Shown here piece by piece: positions 59,509 through 61,038 of a DNA stretch of 61,038 nt. The position numbers were made by a program, and so were the translations under genes. Origin of the DNA: Kosakonia oryziphila (lineage in GTDB: Bacteria; Pseudomonadota; Gammaproteobacteria; Enterobacterales; Enterobacteriaceae). Numbering within the stretch: the first letter of the stretch is position 1; each line of letters begins with the position of its first letter. Location: the NCBI RefSeq assembly GCF_900094795.1, contig NZ_FMBC01000009.1, positions 53,860 through 114,897 of the forward strand, written 5' to 3'. The notes below the pieces were generated by a model. That model saw only the letters and a list, made by a program, of their open reading frames with translations. It was not told the origin of the DNA and did not search any database.

Positions 59509-59668
59509 CCAGAATCATAAAGATCGCTTCCCGGCTGAGCCCGGATTCCTTTAACACCTTAGCCATCCATCGATAGTCATAGTCCTGGAGTTCCCGACCG
59601 GTGAAAAGCTCCGATAAGGCGTGCCAGACAGTAATGCTGTTTGCTTGATCGTTATCTGTCAGTTGCAT
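59504..59668 (-). pseudogene. DUF7079-like gene cut off by R3
   Basis: A 54-codon frame from ATG at 59668, after GGGAGGTGCGAAC, reads ITVWHALSELFTGRELQDYD and VLKESGLSREAIFMILE, then stops at the R3 boundary. This fits the N-terminal part of DUF7079-type proteins (xVWxALSxLF...VLKESG), which are normally about twice as long. DUF7079 genes are frequent among immunity-like cassettes. The start signals are intact and the 3' half is gone. Confidence 0.65.
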
Positions 59669-59802
59669 GTTCGCACCTCCCGACGCTGAAAAATAAGAGG
59701 ATAAGAATTTTCCTGGATTGTAAATGAAAGCAAAAAATGGCTGCCAAATGCTCAATCGCGGTAGTTAAAATGATTATGGGATATAAGAAAAGGAAAAGGC
59801 AA

Positions 59803-60384
59803 ATGGTTGATATCACAGCAGAGATGCTTTGGAATATAGCCAGGCATTATCGGCATATAGAAAGCCTGCTAAATTCACAGCATTACAATGTTCATGCCAT
59901 AGCACCACATTTGAACCAATGGTTTACCTTTTATGGAATAAATACAGAATTAAGAGCCGCTCATTTTATAGCGCAATCTTGTGTTGAAACTGCAAACTTT
60001 TCCAGATTAACCGAAGTTCCAGGAGATGGTGGTAGAGAATATGATGCAGGAACGCGGATAGGACGTAATTTAGGTAATACAGAAGTAGGTGATGGTCCAA
60101 AATTTATAGGTCGTGGGTTATTACATCTGACAGGTAGAGAAAATTGTACGAATTTCGGAAGTCAGTTTGAGAAAGATTACGTAACCGATCCCACTATAGT
60201 TGCAAGGAACCCATATGTTGCCGTTAAGGCAGCGTGTTATTATTGGGATCTCAGGCATGTGAATGCGGCAGCAGACAGGGATGACGTAAATAAAGTAACC
60301 CTTCTCGTGAACGGTGGCTATAACGGTCTCGAAGAAAGGAAAAGGGCGTTGATAAGAACAAAGAGAGAGCTTGGAATAATATGA
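59803..60384 (+). CDS. GH19 lysozyme/chitinase-like hydrolase (putative effector)
   Basis: A 193-residue glycoside hydrolase of family 19. AHFIAQSCVETANFSRL carries the likely catalytic Glu62, FIGRGLLHLTGREN (101-114) is the substrate-cleft motif, and LVNGGYNGLEERK (168-180) is the NGG block. It has no signal peptide, so it would need lysis or a secretion system to reach its substrate, as phage endolysins and type VI effectors do. ATG at 59803 follows AAGGAAAAGG. Its AT-rich composition and 4-bp overlap with a small exported protein suggest an acquired effector-immunity pair. Confidence 0.85.
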   Translation: MVDITAEMLWNIARHYRHIESLLNSQHYNVHAIAPHLNQWFTFYGINTELRAAHFIAQSCVETANFSRLTEVPGDGGREYDAGTRIGRNLGNTEVGDGPKFIGRGLLHLTGRENCTNFGSQFEKDYVTDPTIVARNPYVAVKAACYYWDLRHVNAAADRDDVNKVTLLVNGGYNGLEERKRALIRTKRELGII

Positions 60385-60716
60385 AAGTATCAACTGGCAT
60401 TCTAACATTATTATTGTGTTCTATAACTTTTCCGTCTTTGGCTGCTGCGAAACAGTCTGAGTTAACTTGTAAAGCTCAGGCAATAACAGAAGCAAATAAA
60501 CTGCTGGCTTTTTATCGGGACAACGATGACAGGGCTGAGGTTGATAAAGACGTAACTGCATTAGCGAAGATGCAAAATCCGGAAAATAAATCGCAGTATT
60601 ATGATGTGTTACAGACATGGGGTTATATCTACAAAGGCAAGTATCGTATGAGATTCATCTTTTTCAATGACTGTACGCTCATGGGAGAGGAAATTTTAGA
60701 GTATGCTAATCCTTAG
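60381..60716 (+). CDS. Small periplasmic protein, putative immunity to the GH19 enzyme
   Basis: A 111-residue precursor with a clear signal peptide (hydrophobic core GILTLLLCSITF, cut near SLAAA) and a ~88-residue mature domain holding two cysteines (in LTCKAQA and NDCTLMG) that could form a disulfide. I do not recognise the family. The ATGA overlap with the hydrolase stop locks the two genes together. A periplasmic protein made with a peptidoglycan-type hydrolase is most simply its inhibitor, by analogy with type VI amidase and muramidase pairs; this is inference. Confidence 0.75.
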   Translation: MKVSTGILTLLLCSITFPSLAAAKQSELTCKAQAITEANKLLAFYRDNDDRAEVDKDVTALAKMQNPENKSQYYDVLQTWGYIYKGKYRMRFIFFNDCTLMGEEILEYANP

Positions 60717-60735
60717 TATTGTAAATAGACCCGTT

Positions 60736-61038
60736 TTAGTTCCATGCATTTTTTGAGATCCCGGCCAAATAATGGTGCTGTCGATACTCCTCCGGCGTCA
60801 TATTGTTCAGTGATTCATGAGGGCGTTCACAGTTATATTCTGACACCCATCTTTCCGTGATTTCCCGCACTTCATTCAGCGTTCTGAACAGATAAAAATC
60901 GAGTATTTCTGTACGGTATGTTCGGTTAAAGCGCTCAATAAAAGCGTTCTGCGTCGGCTTACCCGGCTGGATAAACTCCAGTTTTACTGCATGTTGCTCT
61001 GCCCATTCAGCCAGTGCAAGTGAGATAAATTCCGGACC
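60736..61038 (-). mobile_element. IS3-family transposase OrfB, C-terminal part (runs off the window)
   Basis: The minus strand encodes the last 100 residues of a DDE transposase: GPEFISLALAEWAEQH, then FIQPGKPTQNAFIERFNRTY with the catalytic Glu of the DDE triad, and ERPHESLNNMTPEEYR, ending KNAWN. These are hallmarks of IS3-family OrfB. The 5' part lies beyond the window. The bases between the stop and about 60717 should include the element's end; no inverted repeat can be fixed without the other end. Confidence 0.93.

Overview
The window is a chromosomal segment of an enteric bacterium (Enterobacteriaceae, of the Enterobacter/Kosakonia/Klebsiella type). The first ~23 kb is a core block known from Escherichia coli, read here in the reverse orientation: tRNA-Arg, yqaB, yqaA, gshA, micA, luxS, emrB, emrA, mprA, ygaH, ygaZ, an intact MFS gene where E. 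coli has the ygaY remnant, proX-proW-proV, nrdF-nrdE-nrdI-nrdH, ygaM, ygaC, alaE, yqaE, ygaP and ygaV. Genus and species cannot be fixed by eye. The block is remodelled between alaE and ygaP: the stpA gene found there in E. coli is absent, and a small DUF2158-like gene, a broken chemoreceptor and a Dcm-type cytosine methyltransferase lie there instead.

From 23 to 32 kb there is a secreted lipase, a toxin-antitoxin pair whose toxin has a one-base frameshift, and a complete sucrose regulon (scrR, scrB, scrA, scrY, scrK). The sucrose genes have three identical palindromic operators and one CRP site, so import through ScrY, phosphorylation by ScrA, cleavage by ScrB and fructose phosphorylation by ScrK appear to be under one repressor and catabolite control. 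From 32 to 41 kb come a HAD phosphatase convergent with a phosphonate-type ABC transporter (phnC-phnD-phnE-phnE, with a candidate Pho box), then a three-gene ABC importer of the ferric-iron class.

From 41 to 44 kb a compact envelope-redox operon runs on the minus strand: periplasmic peroxiredoxin, DsbD-like reductant conduit, ECF sigma factor and NrsF-type membrane anti-sigma. It is followed by an exported esterase, a large palindromic intergenic repeat, a diguanylate cyclase, and a malate/2-hydroxycarboxylate locus (NAD malic enzyme and AEC permease divergent from a CCS-family carrier).

From 52.5 kb to the end the sequence becomes AT-rich and mosaic. It opens with a P4-satellite immunity remnant (C4-type antisense RNA overlapping an Ash-like ORF). 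Then comes a run of cassettes on the minus strand: a frameshifted gene with a DUF4056-like motif coupled to a lipoprotein-like gene, two full DUF3289-DUF943 pairs with an identical 17-bp overlap, and a third DUF3289 copy that is truncated and chimeric. These are separated by ~0.4-0.6 kb direct repeats, one of which cuts off a DUF7079-like gene. On the plus strand a GH19 lysozyme/chitinase-like gene overlaps by 4 bp a gene for a small exported protein. The window ends inside an IS3-family transposase. My reading is that this last region is a degenerating array of toxin (effector) and immunity cassettes amplified by recombination between repeats. This is inference from architecture; no secretion genes are in view.
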